Positions 9,802-18,137 of a stretch of 64,000 nt of DNA are shown piece after piece (positions within the stretch are counted from its first letter, which is position 1; each line of letters opens with the position of its first letter). The stretch comes from Streptococcus equi subsp. equi. Its GTDB lineage: Bacteria; Bacillota; Bacilli; Lactobacillales; Streptococcaceae. Location: contig LR134389.1 of NCBI GenBank assembly GCA_900637675.1, positions 744,001-808,000 of the forward strand, written 5' to 3'. The notes under the pieces are model-generated. The model worked only from the letters and a program-made list of their open reading frames with translations, had not been told where the DNA came from and ran no database searches. Position numbers and translations under genes: made by a program.

Positions 9802-11223
9802 GTGTTTATTATTAAAGGTGAAGTATCCAGAAAAGATTTGATTAGAGAAATTGAAAAAGCTATTAAAAGTGATGAATTAGGAGCATTTATTGGAGCAGGA
9901 TTATCAATTCCTGCCGGATTTTGTAGTTGGAAAGAACTTCTAAGAGAACCTGCAGAAGAAATTGGATTAGATGTTGAAAAAGAAAGTGATTTGGTTAACT
10001 TGGCTCAGTATTATTCTAATTCAAAAAAGAGAACATCAATAGATGACTTGATCAAAGGTCAATTTTCTCAATTAGTAAAGCCTACTGAAAATCATAAATT
10101 ATTGTCGCAGCTGCCCATTTCAACTTTTTGGACAACAAATTATGATAAGTTAATAGAAAAAGCTTTAGAAAATAATATGAAAAAGCCTTATGTAAAAACA
10201 AAGGATGAACAATTAAGAGGTACAAATCATAATTTTGATGCGATAGTATATAAGCTGCATGGTGATGTAGAAACTCCCGAAGATGCAGTAATAACAAGAA
10301 GTGATTATGAAGAGTTTGGATATAACAAAAGAAAATTATTTAGAGAGGTTTTAGAAGGAGATTTGCTTACTAAAACATTTCTATTTTTGGGATTTAGTTT
10401 TGAAGATCCAAATTTTAACTATGTAATTGGAAGGTTAAGGGTCTTACTCGATGAAAAAAATACAAGAAAACATTATTGTATTATGAAAAGAGTCCAAGAT
10501 GCTGATGAGGATTATGAATACAAAAAAGCAAGACAGGAGCTACAAATTGAAGACCTAAATAGATATGGTATTTTTACATATTTAGTAAATAAATATGATG
10601 AAATCACCGAAATATTGAGCACTCTTGTCGATAGATTTAGAAGGAAAACAATATTTATATCTGGTAGTGCGTACTCCTATTCGGCTTATTCTCAGAAAAC
10701 TGGCGAAAATTTTATTCATAAACTATCTTTTGAACTATCAAAAAATGGTTATCATATTGTGAATGGATATGGTAAAGGAGTCGGTGAATTTGTATTAAAT
10801 GGAGTTGCAGATTATTGTTTGACTCACAAGTCCAAAATAAATGATTTTTTAACACTTATGCCTTTTCCTCAAAATAGTTCATTAGGTATTGATTTAGATA
10901 AGCTATATAAAGAAAATAGAGAGCAGATGATTGAAAGTTGTGGTATAGCTATATTTCTTTTTGGTAATAAGGAGGCAGAAGATATTGCAAGCGGAGTTAT
11001 GGACGAATATGAGTTATCAAAAAAGCATGGATTAGTATGTTTGCCTATTGAATATACTGGCGGTGCATCTAAAGAAATATATGATCAAACAACTCAAGAA
11101 ATTTCAGATAAAAATACAATAAGTGCAATTGAACAGGCAAATAAACAATGCGATGGCGATATTGATATGTCTGTTAAAAACATAGTTCAAGCAGTTAAAA
11201 TATTAAATAAGGAGGAATTTTAA
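9802..11223 (+). CDS. thsA: Thoeris effector ThsA (SIR2 NADase with SLOG sensor domain)
   Basis: About 473 residues from GTG 9802. The N-terminal SIR2 domain has AFIGAGLS and the catalytic pair Asn in FWTTNYDKL (residue 113 from this start) and His in VYKLHGDV (residue 153). B. cereus ThsA uses N112 and H152. From about residue 285 a SLOG domain begins: KTIFISGSA, then [10 protein letters not shown]. Arg in NREQMIES and Glu in MDEYELSKK sit where cADPR-isomer binding residues lie in ThsA. In Thoeris the TIR partner makes the signal that switches this NADase on, starving infected cells of NAD. The start is uncertain: AGGAGG abuts GTG 9802 and the IS ends only 12 bases upstream. Confidence 0.9.
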
Positions 11224-11721
11224 ATGGCAAAAAGACAGGTATTTTTTAGCTTTCATTACGACAATGATAATTGGAGGGCAGGACAGGTTCGCAATATGGG
11301 GAAAGTAGACAGTAGTTCTACCTTTTCTGATAATGACTGGGAGGAAGTAAAAGAAAAAACTGAAAGTAAAATTAAAGAATGGATTGATGAACAGTTAAAT
11401 AAGCGTTCATGTTTGGTTGTTTTGATTGGAGAAAAAACAGCGAACAGAAAATGGATAAATTATGAAATAAGAAAAGCATATGAGTTAAATAAAGGTATTG
11501 TGGGAATTTATATTCACAAGTTGGAGAATTCACTGGGAGAGCAAGATGATAAGGGTAATAATCCTTTTGATTATTTAACATTAGAAGGTGAAAAACTTTC
11601 AAAGTATGTTAAATGTTTTGACTCCAACTATTCATCAAGTAAATATGTTTATAGCGATATTAAAGATAATATTGAAGGTTTAATTGAGTATGGAATAAAC
11701 CATAAACCATCAACTTGGTAA
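11224..11721 (+). CDS. thsB: Thoeris sensor ThsB (TIR-like, DUF1863/MTH538 type)
   Basis: 165 residues. It opens with the hallmark FFSFHYDNDNWRAGQVRN, then SCLVVLIGEKTANRKWINYE with the conserved glutamate of TIR-like enzymes in WINYEI, then GIVGIYIHKLEN. In Thoeris, ThsB recognises phage infection and makes a cyclic ADP-ribose isomer that activates ThsA. AAGGAGG lies eight bases before ATG 11224, and thsA stops at 11223, so the pair is one operon. The specific phage trigger cannot be read from sequence. Confidence 0.92.
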   Translation: MAKRQVFFSFHYDNDNWRAGQVRNMGKVDSSSTFSDNDWEEVKEKTESKIKEWIDEQLNKRSCLVVLIGEKTANRKWINYEIRKAYELNKGIVGIYIHKLENSLGEQDDKGNNPFDYLTLEGEKLSKYVKCFDSNYSSSKYVYSDIKDNIEGLIEYGINHKPSTW

Positions 11722-11744
11722 TAAATGATGATGGAGAGAAAAAA

Positions 11745-12131
11745 TTATCTCTCCATCTCCTTACCCATGTAAATTCCATAATTTTTTCGTATCTTGTAAA
11801 GTTCGTCCATAATAGATTTTGAGGAAGAATACTCTTGCATAAGGGTATTCTTTTTTTCTTGCAATTTATCAAGTCTATCTAAAATACCCTTAGAATTTGG
11901 CAACTTGGAATATGATTTTTTAAGCTCTGAAAGGGCATTTTCATATAAGGTAATCTGAGCTTTGTACTCTTCAAAAAATGCCTTGTCAGATGGACTTGCC
12001 TTATATTCTTTGTAGTATTGCCTGTATTTTTTAACAGTGTGAACTTGCTCCATAGTGGCAGAAAGCTCCTGCATTTCCTTATCAATAGCCTTGATCTTAT
12101 CCTGTAAATTTTGCCTTTCATCGGCTGCTTT
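11745..12131 (-). pseudogene. C-terminal remnant of an ICE relaxase
   Basis: On the minus strand an open frame reads ERQNLQDKIKAIDKEMQEL, then VHTVKKYRQYYKEYKASPSD, a coiled-coil tail ending YGIYMGKEMER. This resembles the C-terminal part of MobA/TraI-type relaxases of streptococcal and clostridial ICEs. The catalytic N-terminal domain is missing; the frame fails near 12135 where unrelated AT-rich sequence begins. It points to deletion of the transfer module on this side. Confidence 0.6.
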
Positions 12132-12164
12132 TATGATATATTTCGATTATATTCGAAAACAATA

Positions 12165-12192
12165 TTGGAAAATATATTTTATCGTGTATAAT
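12165..12192 (+). promoter_or_regulatory. Promoter for the DUF4143-type ATPase
   Basis: TTGGAA at 12165-12170 and TATAAT at 12187-12192, with a 16-base spacer, lie 30 bases before ATG 12222. Just upstream, TTTCGA-TTATAT-TCGAAA is an inverted repeat that could be an operator. Confidence 0.6.
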
Positions 12193-12221
12193 ATAATCAA
12201 AGCTAAAGAGAGGTGAATGAT

Positions 12222-13425
12222 ATGGAATATATTGAACGACCCAAGTATTTAAACCATATAGAAAAATTTGTTGATAAACCTATTATTAAAATCTTAACTG
12301 GGATGCGAAGAGTTGGAAAATCTACCATTCTGATGATGATTAAAGATGAAATTTTGAAACATGTGCCGGATGAGCAAAAGATATATATCAATTTTGAATC
12401 TTTGGAGTTTATGAGTATAAATGAAGCGAGCTTTTTGGCAAGTTATATAAGTGAAAAGTCAAAAAATCTAAGTGGTAAATTATATTATTTCTTTGATGAA
12501 ATACAGTTGGTAAATAACTGGGAAAAAGTAGTTAATGGGTTAAGAGTAGATCAAGATTGTGATATATACATTACCGGTTCAAATTCAAATTTGATTTCCG
12601 GTGAACTTGCCACACTTCTTGCAGGAAGATATATAGAATTTGAAATACAGCCATTTACTTTTGGGGAATTTTTAAAGATTTTTAGTGATTCAAATCTAAC
12701 TAAAGAAGCACTTTTTGATAAATTTATAAAATTAGGTGGAATGCCGATTTTAAAATATTTTAAGTTAGAAGAAGATAGCAGTTATAAATATTTAAGCGAT
12801 GTATATAATACTGTCTTGGTTAAAGATGTGCTTAATTATAATAAGATACGAGACGTAGATATATTTAACAGGATATTATCTTTTGCTATTGAAAATATCG
12901 GATCTACTTTTTCCGCCAACAGTATAAAAAGTATTTGAAAAATGAGAGCAGAGGAGTATCTGTTGATACAATTTTAAATTATTTAGAGTATTGTAATAGA
13001 GCTTTCATACTAAAAAAAGTACAAAGATTTGATACTGTAGAAAAAAGAAGTTAAAGGTTGATGAAAAATATTATCTTACAGATCATGGATTTAGGCAGGC
13101 AAGAGGATACTCCAATACAAAGGATATTGAAAGAACATTGGAAAATATCGTTTATATTGAACTTGTTTCAAGAGGATATAGAGTTGAAATCGGCAAAGTA
13201 AAAGACTTGGAAATTGATTTTATTGCAAGTAAGGATAATGAAAGGTTATATTATCAGGTTTCTTATTTGATGGAAACAGAAGAAACAAGAAAACGAGAGT
13301 TTGGTGTGTATGATTTTGTTAGAGATAATTATCCTAAATTTGTCTTATCCATGGATAAAGTGGATTTTAGTCAAAATGGAATTATTCACAAAAATGTGAT
13401 TGACTTTTTATTGGAAAGCAAGTAG
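12222..13425 (+). CDS. AAA ATPase with C-terminal DUF4143-like nuclease region (two frameshifts as read)
   Basis: Walker A is TGMRRVGKST, Walker B YYFFDEIQ, and a sensor region reads DIYITGSNSNLISGELATLL. The C-terminal part, VDEKYYLTDHGFRQARGY and EIDFIASKDNERLYYQVSYL, has the PD-(D/E)xK look of DUF4143 proteins. The frame breaks at about 12928 (GTATAAAAAGTATTT) and at about 13047 (AGAAAAAAGAAGTTAAAGG). Adding one A at each restores about 401 residues. ATG 12222 has AGAGAGG eight bases upstream. Such ATPases are frequent ICE cargo; their function is unsettled. Confidence 0.75.
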
Positions 13426-13587
13426 TTGTTTCCTTAAATGTTTGCATACTATTCAAAAATTAAATATAAGTTATAAGAGACAATGGAAAAAGAAAAAATC
13501 TACCGTCTTTTTTGTGTTTAAAAAGGAGGATATAGATGATAAGGATTAGAAGTTCTACCGAAATAAAAATAAAATAGTAGAAGTATC

Positions 13588-13617
13588 AGCGATTGGAAAA
13601 AGTCCAGTCGCTTTTTT
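13588..13617 (+). terminator. Rho-independent terminator in ICE remnant
   Basis: AGCGATTGGA at 13588-13597 pairs with TCCAGTCGCT at 13602-13611, followed by TTTTTT. It lies in non-coding sequence between the ATPase and the SSB-like remnant, where the only other signals are ribosome-binding-site-like AAGGAGG motifs in front of very short frames. Confidence 0.7.
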
Positions 13618-13662
13618 AATGGGAATTTTAAATTAAAAAAGGAGAAAAATTATGGATAAAAA

Positions 13663-13920
13663 ATGATTAATATTAACGCAAATTTAGTAGCAGAATCAAT
13701 TTACTCAAGTTTTGAAAGAGAAGGAGAAGAAGTATAAGTTGTAAATTTTACATTTGTAAAGAAGTACGGTAAAGGCAAGGAGTACATCAACTGTGCAGCT
13801 TATGGAGAAAAAGCAGAACTGAAAAAGGAGAGGACAAATGAAAACCAGTTTGAAATGGATGAAAGATTTTTAGCAAGAAAAGAAATCTTTCTGAATTTTA
13901 ATGTTCCTATATTTCAATGA
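13663..13920 (+). pseudogene. Remnant of a second SSB-like ICE gene
   Basis: The frame reads MININ then VAESIYSSFEREGEEV, an in-frame TAA at 13735, then VVNFTFVKKYGKGKEY and INCAAYGEKAEL, ending at 13920. This matches the OB-fold core of the SSB-like protein at 4962 (VANFSVV, HNCSAYGEK). A nonsense codon and a cut C-terminal part mark it as decayed. It suggests that the ICE originally carried two related SSB-like genes. Confidence 0.6.
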
Positions 13921-14260
13921 GCTGTATTGTTTTGTATAGATGTTACTACAAGAAAATCATTGAAAATATCTGCTGTAGTCTCTACTATCATCAGGAAATA
14001 ACTGTTTTGCGCGTTTGTCGTGGTTGAAAGCCTTGGTCGGCTTGATAAATGATAAAAAGGACTGAGTCCTGTTCGATACAGAATTCAATCCTTTTTTGAA
14101 ATACATTGTCAAACTTTTGAGCTTGTCCAATTTAGTCCTCTCGTGTATTTAGCTTTTCATAACTTCCTACAGCTAATAAAGCGTCCCTCAAAAAATGAGA
14201 TGTGTTCTCTAACCAATGGAGTACAGTTTAGCTGTCTTGGAGCTTTGTGCTTAAGAGCTA
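13921..14260 (+). other. Junction between ICE remnants and core chromosome, no intact gene
   Basis: I see only a short IS3 transposase tail (14056-14099) and no open frame that I can support. The ICE-to-chromosome junction must lie here or nearby, because the next gene is a minus-strand core gene. I could not identify an attachment-site repeat. Confidence 0.4.
14056..14099 (+). mobile_element. Relic of an IS3-family transposase 3' end
   Basis: In frame the bases read KGLSPVRYRIQSFF then TGA. This matches the conserved last residues of the intact IS transposases here ([14 protein letters not shown]). Upstream the frame is closed, so only the tail is left. CAAACTTTTGAGCTTGTCC just after it resembles a worn IS end. 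Confidence 0.65.
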
Positions 14261-14905
14261 CTAGGGTGTTAATCTAGTAGTCTTTTTTTGTAAAAATGAT
14301 GTATCATTCCACCTTAGACAATGAAAGTGTTTGAAATCCAAGGTTTCTATAACGGTTAGGCTGGCATTATCCAGTCCTCCCTGTGCCCGAAGCATACCTG
14401 GCTCAAAGCCTAAAAGAGCACGAATAGAAGCTGTCAAATGGGCGCCATGTCCTACCATTAAAACCTGCTGATAGGCCTTATCTTCCAAACTTTTAATGAG
14501 CTGATAAAGCCTTTGTGTGCTTTCATAAAGGGATTCAGCCTTAAATTGACTGGGCTTGAATTTGGCTAAATTGTGATAAAAGGCTGACATCTGACTGGGG
14601 TAGATGGCGGATACAGTTGCTATTTTGGTTCCTTCCAGGGTGCCTAGGTTCCATTCTCTCAGCTGCTTGGTATAACTAATATCAGTCTTGCAGTTAGCTT
14701 CGTCCACAATAATGCGAGCAGTATCAACAGCTCTTTTTAGGTCGCTGGAGTAGATCGCATCAAAAGAAATGTCCCACAGCTCTCTTGCTAGCTGGCGCAA
14801 ATCGTCCTTAGAGCTTTCAAGCAAGGGCGAATCTCCGTTAGCTCCCTGAAAACGGCCCTCTAGGTTCCACAAGGTTTTACCATGTCTGACAAAATACAAT
14901 TTCAT
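14261..14905 (-). CDS. Histidine phosphatase family protein (phosphoglycerate mutase-like)
   Basis: 214 residues. The phosphohistidine motif is near the N-terminus: LYFVRHGKTLWN. The second histidine is in VLMVGHGAHL, and the glutamate region is REWNLGTLEG. These are the features of branch-1 histidine phosphatases. The substrate is not determined; annotations as GpmB-like are common but rarely tested. It lies just downstream of the yccF 3' fragment on the same strand and was probably in one operon with ybaK and yccF before the rearrangement. Confidence 0.85.
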   Translation of the reverse strand: MKLYFVRHGKTLWNLEGRFQGANGDSPLLESSKDDLRQLARELWDISFDAIYSSDLKRAVDTARIIVDEANCKTDISYTKQLREWNLGTLEGTKIATVSAIYPSQMSAFYHNLAKFKPSQFKAESLYESTQRLYQLIKSLEDKAYQQVLMVGHGAHLTASIRALLGFEPGMLRAQGGLDNASLTVIETLDFKHFHCLRWNDTSFLQKKTTRLTP

Positions 14906-14923
14906 AAGTCTTTTGCTTCCTAA

Positions 14924-15155
14924 TTAAATGTCATAAATGATGGCTCCAAAAGGAAAGAGGCTAATCTTGGCCAATTTTAGAGATTGCCGGGCAAATGGAA
15001 TGCCAACAATCGTGAGGCACAAGAGAAGGGCAGAAGTCAAATGCATGATCGCTAAGCTCCAGCCACAGCAGACAATCCAGATGATATTGAGCAGCAGGCT
15101 GCCTGCTCCTTGGCCAATTTCGATGGCTTTTCCAAAAGGAAAAAGACCCAAAGCG
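14924..15155 (-). pseudogene. yccF: yccF, 3' part (separated from its 5' part)
   Basis: The minus-strand frame encodes [34 protein letters not shown] and LTIVGIPFARQSLKLAK, which is the second half of a YccF-domain membrane protein. The frame continues into the IS end, which supplies a chance ATG at 15193 and gives an 89-residue chimera. The missing first half is at 28634-28771 on the plus strand. The join would read KIGA then LGLFPFG, sharing CGCT. Confidence 0.88.
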
Positions 15156-15208
15156 TGACCCGCACCCCAAAAGTTAGACAGAAAATCTACCAATGGGGTG
15201 CTTTTTAT

Positions 15209-15697
15209 ATGAAATTAAGTTACGATGATAAATTAAGAATATATGAACTAAGAAAAAATGGGATGTCTTGTTCCCGCATTGGTCAACAGTATGATATTCA
15301 GGTTTCTAATCTCAAATACATGGTAAAGCTTATGGACAGATATGGAGTTGAGATTGTTAGAAAGGGTAAAAATAAGTATTATCCTCCAGAATTAAAACAA
15401 GAAATAATTGATAAAGTTCTTCTTGAAGGTCAGTCTCAACTGTCTGTCTCTCTTGAGTATGCTCTCCCAAATGCTGGTATGCTTCCCAATTGGATAGCGC
15501 AATACAAGAAAAACGGGTATACTATTCTTGAGAAACAAAGAGGGAGACCAACGAAGATGGGCCGTAAACCAAAGAAAACTTGGGAAGAAATGACAGAGCT
15601 AGAGCGCCTTCAGGAAGAGCTAGAATACCTTAGAACGGAGAATGCTTATCTAAAAAAGTTGAGGGAGCTTCGTTTACAGGACGAAGCCAGAGAATGA
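15209..15697 (+). CDS. IS3-family OrfA, type B
   Basis: 162 residues: HTH regions [20 protein letters not shown] and [20 protein letters not shown], then a zipper helix [20 protein letters not shown]. An A AAA AAG slippery heptamer in the same phase as in type A lies at 15652-15658. Its stop overlaps the OrfB ATG at 15694. Confidence 0.9.
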   Translation: MKLSYDDKLRIYELRKNGMSCSRIGQQYDIQVSNLKYMVKLMDRYGVEIVRKGKNKYYPPELKQEIIDKVLLEGQSQLSVSLEYALPNAGMLPNWIAQYKKNGYTILEKQRGRPTKMGRKPKKTWEEMTELERLQEELEYLRTENAYLKKLRELRLQDEARE

Positions 15698-16560
15698 GAA
15701 AGGCAGAAACAATTAGAGAGATGGTCCAAGAAGGATTCCGATTAAACCTCCTACTTGAGATCGCTAAGATGGCTCGTTCAACCTATTATTATCAAGTCAA
15801 GCAATTGGATAAGTCAGATAAAGATGAAGCAATCAACTCTGAAATCAAAGCGATTTATGAGGAGCATAAGGGAAACTATGGTTACCGTCGCATTCATTTA
15901 GAACTCAAGAATCGTGGGTTTATCGTCAATCACAAGAAAGTGCAACGCTTGATGAAAGAGATGAGATTAGCTGCTCGAATTCGTCGTAAACGCAGGTATT
16001 CCTCTTACAAAGGCGAGACTGGTAAGAAGGCTGATAATCTGATTCAACGCCAGTTTGAAGCTGCTAAGCCATATGAAAAATGTTATACCGATGTGACAGA
16101 GTTTGCTTTACCAAACAACGATGAAAAACTTTATTTAGCGCCTGTTCTTGATGGCTACAACAGTGAGATTATTGATTTCACACTATCTAGGTCTCCAGAC
16201 TTAAAACAGGTTCAAACCATGCTTGAGAAGGCTTTTCCAGATCAATCCTATCACGGAACGATTCTTCACAGTGACCAAGGGTGGCAATACCAGCATCAGT
16301 CCTATCATCATTTTTTAGAATCAAAGGGCATTCGTCCATCAATGTCTCGCAAGGGTAACAGCCCTGATAATGGGATGATGGAATCCTTCTTTGGCATTTT
16401 AAAGTCAGAGATGTTCTATGGCTTTGAGAAATCCTACCACTCACTGGATGAGCTCGAACAAGCAATCACTGAATACATCTTTTACTACAACAATAAACGA
16501 ATCAAAACTAAACTAAAAGGACTTAGCCCTGTTCAATACAGAACTAAATCCTTTCAATAA
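15694..16560 (+). CDS. IS3-family OrfB, type B
   Basis: 288 residues of rve-type integrase with DDE residues in [22 protein letters not shown] and [15 protein letters not shown]. It has an ATG at 15694 and can also be made by -1 shifting from OrfA. It is intact, so this element may still be active or supply transposase in trans. Confidence 0.92.
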   Translation: MRKAETIREMVQEGFRLNLLLEIAKMARSTYYYQVKQLDKSDKDEAINSEIKAIYEEHKGNYGYRRIHLELKNRGFIVNHKKVQRLMKEMRLAARIRRKRRYSSYKGETGKKADNLIQRQFEAAKPYEKCYTDVTEFALPNNDEKLYLAPVLDGYNSEIIDFTLSRSPDLKQVQTMLEKAFPDQSYHGTILHSDQGWQYQHQSYHHFLESKGIRPSMSRKGNSPDNGMMESFFGILKSEMFYGFEKSYHSLDELEQAITEYIFYYNNKRIKTKLKGLSPVQYRTKSFQ

Positions 16561-16649
16561 TTATTCGTCCAACTTTTTGGGGGCAGTACACCTGGTCCTC
16601 TCTAAATGTTTGTTATAAGCCACCCGCTACAGTTGACAAGGAGCTTTTT

Positions 16650-17933
16650 TTACTGAAATTGATTAATATTAATAATCTTACTATTACTATTTTCTTCCCG
16701 GACAGACTTCCGGTAAGATAGCTCTGCTTCTTTTAAAATATCCTCTTTCTTCTCATTGGCATCAATATTGAGGACAAAGCCAACCCCTACAGACAAGACC
16801 AGCAGGCTGTTTCCTCCCTGTGATAAGAATGGAAAGGTAACCCCTGTTGAAGGAATGAGGCCAGAAATGCCACCAATGTTAACAAATACCTGCATCAGCA
16901 TCATGCCACCAACACCAAGAGCCATCATGGCGTTAAAGGGATTTTTGGCCTTAATCCCGACATTCATGATTCTCAAAATAAGAAAGAAAACAAGCGCAAG
17001 GATCAATCCTGCCCCAATCAGCCCTAACTCCTCAATCACGACAGAAAAGACAAAATCTGTCTGTGCCTCTGGGAGATAGCCCCGCTTTTCAATCGAATTT
17101 CCAAGCCCTCTGCCAAACCAGCCACCATTGCTCATGGCGTAATAAGAATTAGCCAGCTGATGTCCCGAATCTGTCAAATCACGAAAAGGATTGAAAAAAG
17201 CACTAAAGCGCTTGGCAACGTAACCAAAAACTGGAATCTTAGCCACCTTTTCAACACCAATGACAGCAATCATTCCCAAAAAAGCAGTTGACAAACCAGT
17301 AATTAGCACTAAAATGGCAGAAAACCAACGGTAGCCTATACCACTGACCAAAAACATGATAATAGCTGTCAACACGATAATAGAGGCATTGCCCAAATCA
17401 GGCTGCGCAGCAACCAGCACAATCATAATCAAGGAATAAACACGCCAATCACGCAGGTCACCCCACTCTGTTGGCCACCATTTGCGACGCGTCAAGGCCT
17501 GATAATCATACTGATGAATCTTTTCCTGCATCTTTGAAAAGGTGAGTGCCAGATACCAAACCATGATGATCTTCAGATACTCTGCTGGCTGAAACCTCAG
17601 AGGCCCAAGGACAATCCAGCCATGCGCGCCATTAATCGCTGTCGTAAAAAAGCGAGCAGCAATCAACAGCAGTATTTCAAGCAGCATAACAATTGTTAAA
17701 ACCTTGGTATTGGTCAAAAAATTTAGCTTTAGCTTGTAAATAAAGGTAATAGCAACTAAGCTGACAACCCAAAAGAGCCCTTGATTGGCAACTGACCGAA
17801 ATGGATTGGCCTGAGCCTGAATCAAGCTAACACTGGTTGTGGAATAAACCATGATCAGCCCAATCACAGATAAAATCAGATAAGGTAGTAATATGGAGTA
17901 ATTTAGCAAATGCCTTTTATCAATTTTCATCAT
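16650..17933 (-). CDS. ftsW: SEDS-family peptidoglycan glycosyltransferase FtsW
   Basis: 427 residues with about ten membrane segments. It polymerises lipid II into septal peptidoglycan with its class B PBP partner. The signature near the C-terminus, GLIPSTGVTFPFLSQGGNSL, is the FtsW/RodA motif, and an earlier stretch, FQPAEYLKIIMVWYLA, matches the conserved loop. The position next to ppc suits FtsW rather than RodA in streptococci. ATG 17930, three bases inside, is an equally good start. IS-B ends 59 bases beyond its 3' end. Confidence 0.9.
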   Translation of the reverse strand: MMKIDKRHLLNYSILLPYLILSVIGLIMVYSTTSVSLIQAQANPFRSVANQGLFWVVSLVAITFIYKLKLNFLTNTKVLTIVMLLEILLLIAARFFTTAINGAHGWIVLGPLRFQPAEYLKIIMVWYLALTFSKMQEKIHQYDYQALTRRKWWPTEWGDLRDWRVYSLIMIVLVAAQPDLGNASIIVLTAIIMFLVSGIGYRWFSAILVLITGLSTAFLGMIAVIGVEKVAKIPVFGYVAKRFSAFFNPFRDLTDSGHQLANSYYAMSNGGWFGRGLGNSIEKRGYLPEAQTDFVFSVVIEELGLIGAGLILALVFFLILRIMNVGIKAKNPFNAMMALGVGGMMLMQVFVNIGGISGLIPSTGVTFPFLSQGGNSLLVLSVGVGFVLNIDANEKKEDILKEAELSYRKSVREENSNSKIININQFQ

Positions 17934-18072
17934 TTCCCCTATAATCTTGAGATAATCATTAGCATTATATCATCTTTCATTGGTAAAACAAAGGAAAAAT
18001 ACATTGCAAGCACCTAGCCAAGCATGGCTCTAGACAAAGCTTGCTGTATCCTTGGAATCGCTCAATCTAAAA

Positions 18073-18113
18073 AACACAGACAAGCCATTATAACCTAGTA
18101 GCCTGTCTGTGTG
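18073..18113 (-). terminator. Terminator of ppc
   Basis: On the minus strand ACACAGACAGGC pairs with GGCTTGTCTGTGT, followed by TTTTTT. It lies 25 bases after the ppc stop and separates it from ftsW. Confidence 0.85.
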
Positions 18114-18137
18114 AGCTGCTGATTGATCTTCAACGGC

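Larger units (their letters stand above)
15156..16590 (+). mobile_element. IS3-family insertion sequence, type B
   Basis: 1435 bp. Ends are TGACCCGCACCCCAAAAG and, inverted, TGTACTGCCCCCAAAAAG. It is clearly related to the type A copies but distinct, with many amino-acid differences. The base run AGCG at 15152-15155 on its left matches CGCT next to the IS at 28772 when inverted. That is the evidence that both ends came from one insertion in yccF. The right flank, CCTG, has no partner repeat. Confidence 0.9.
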
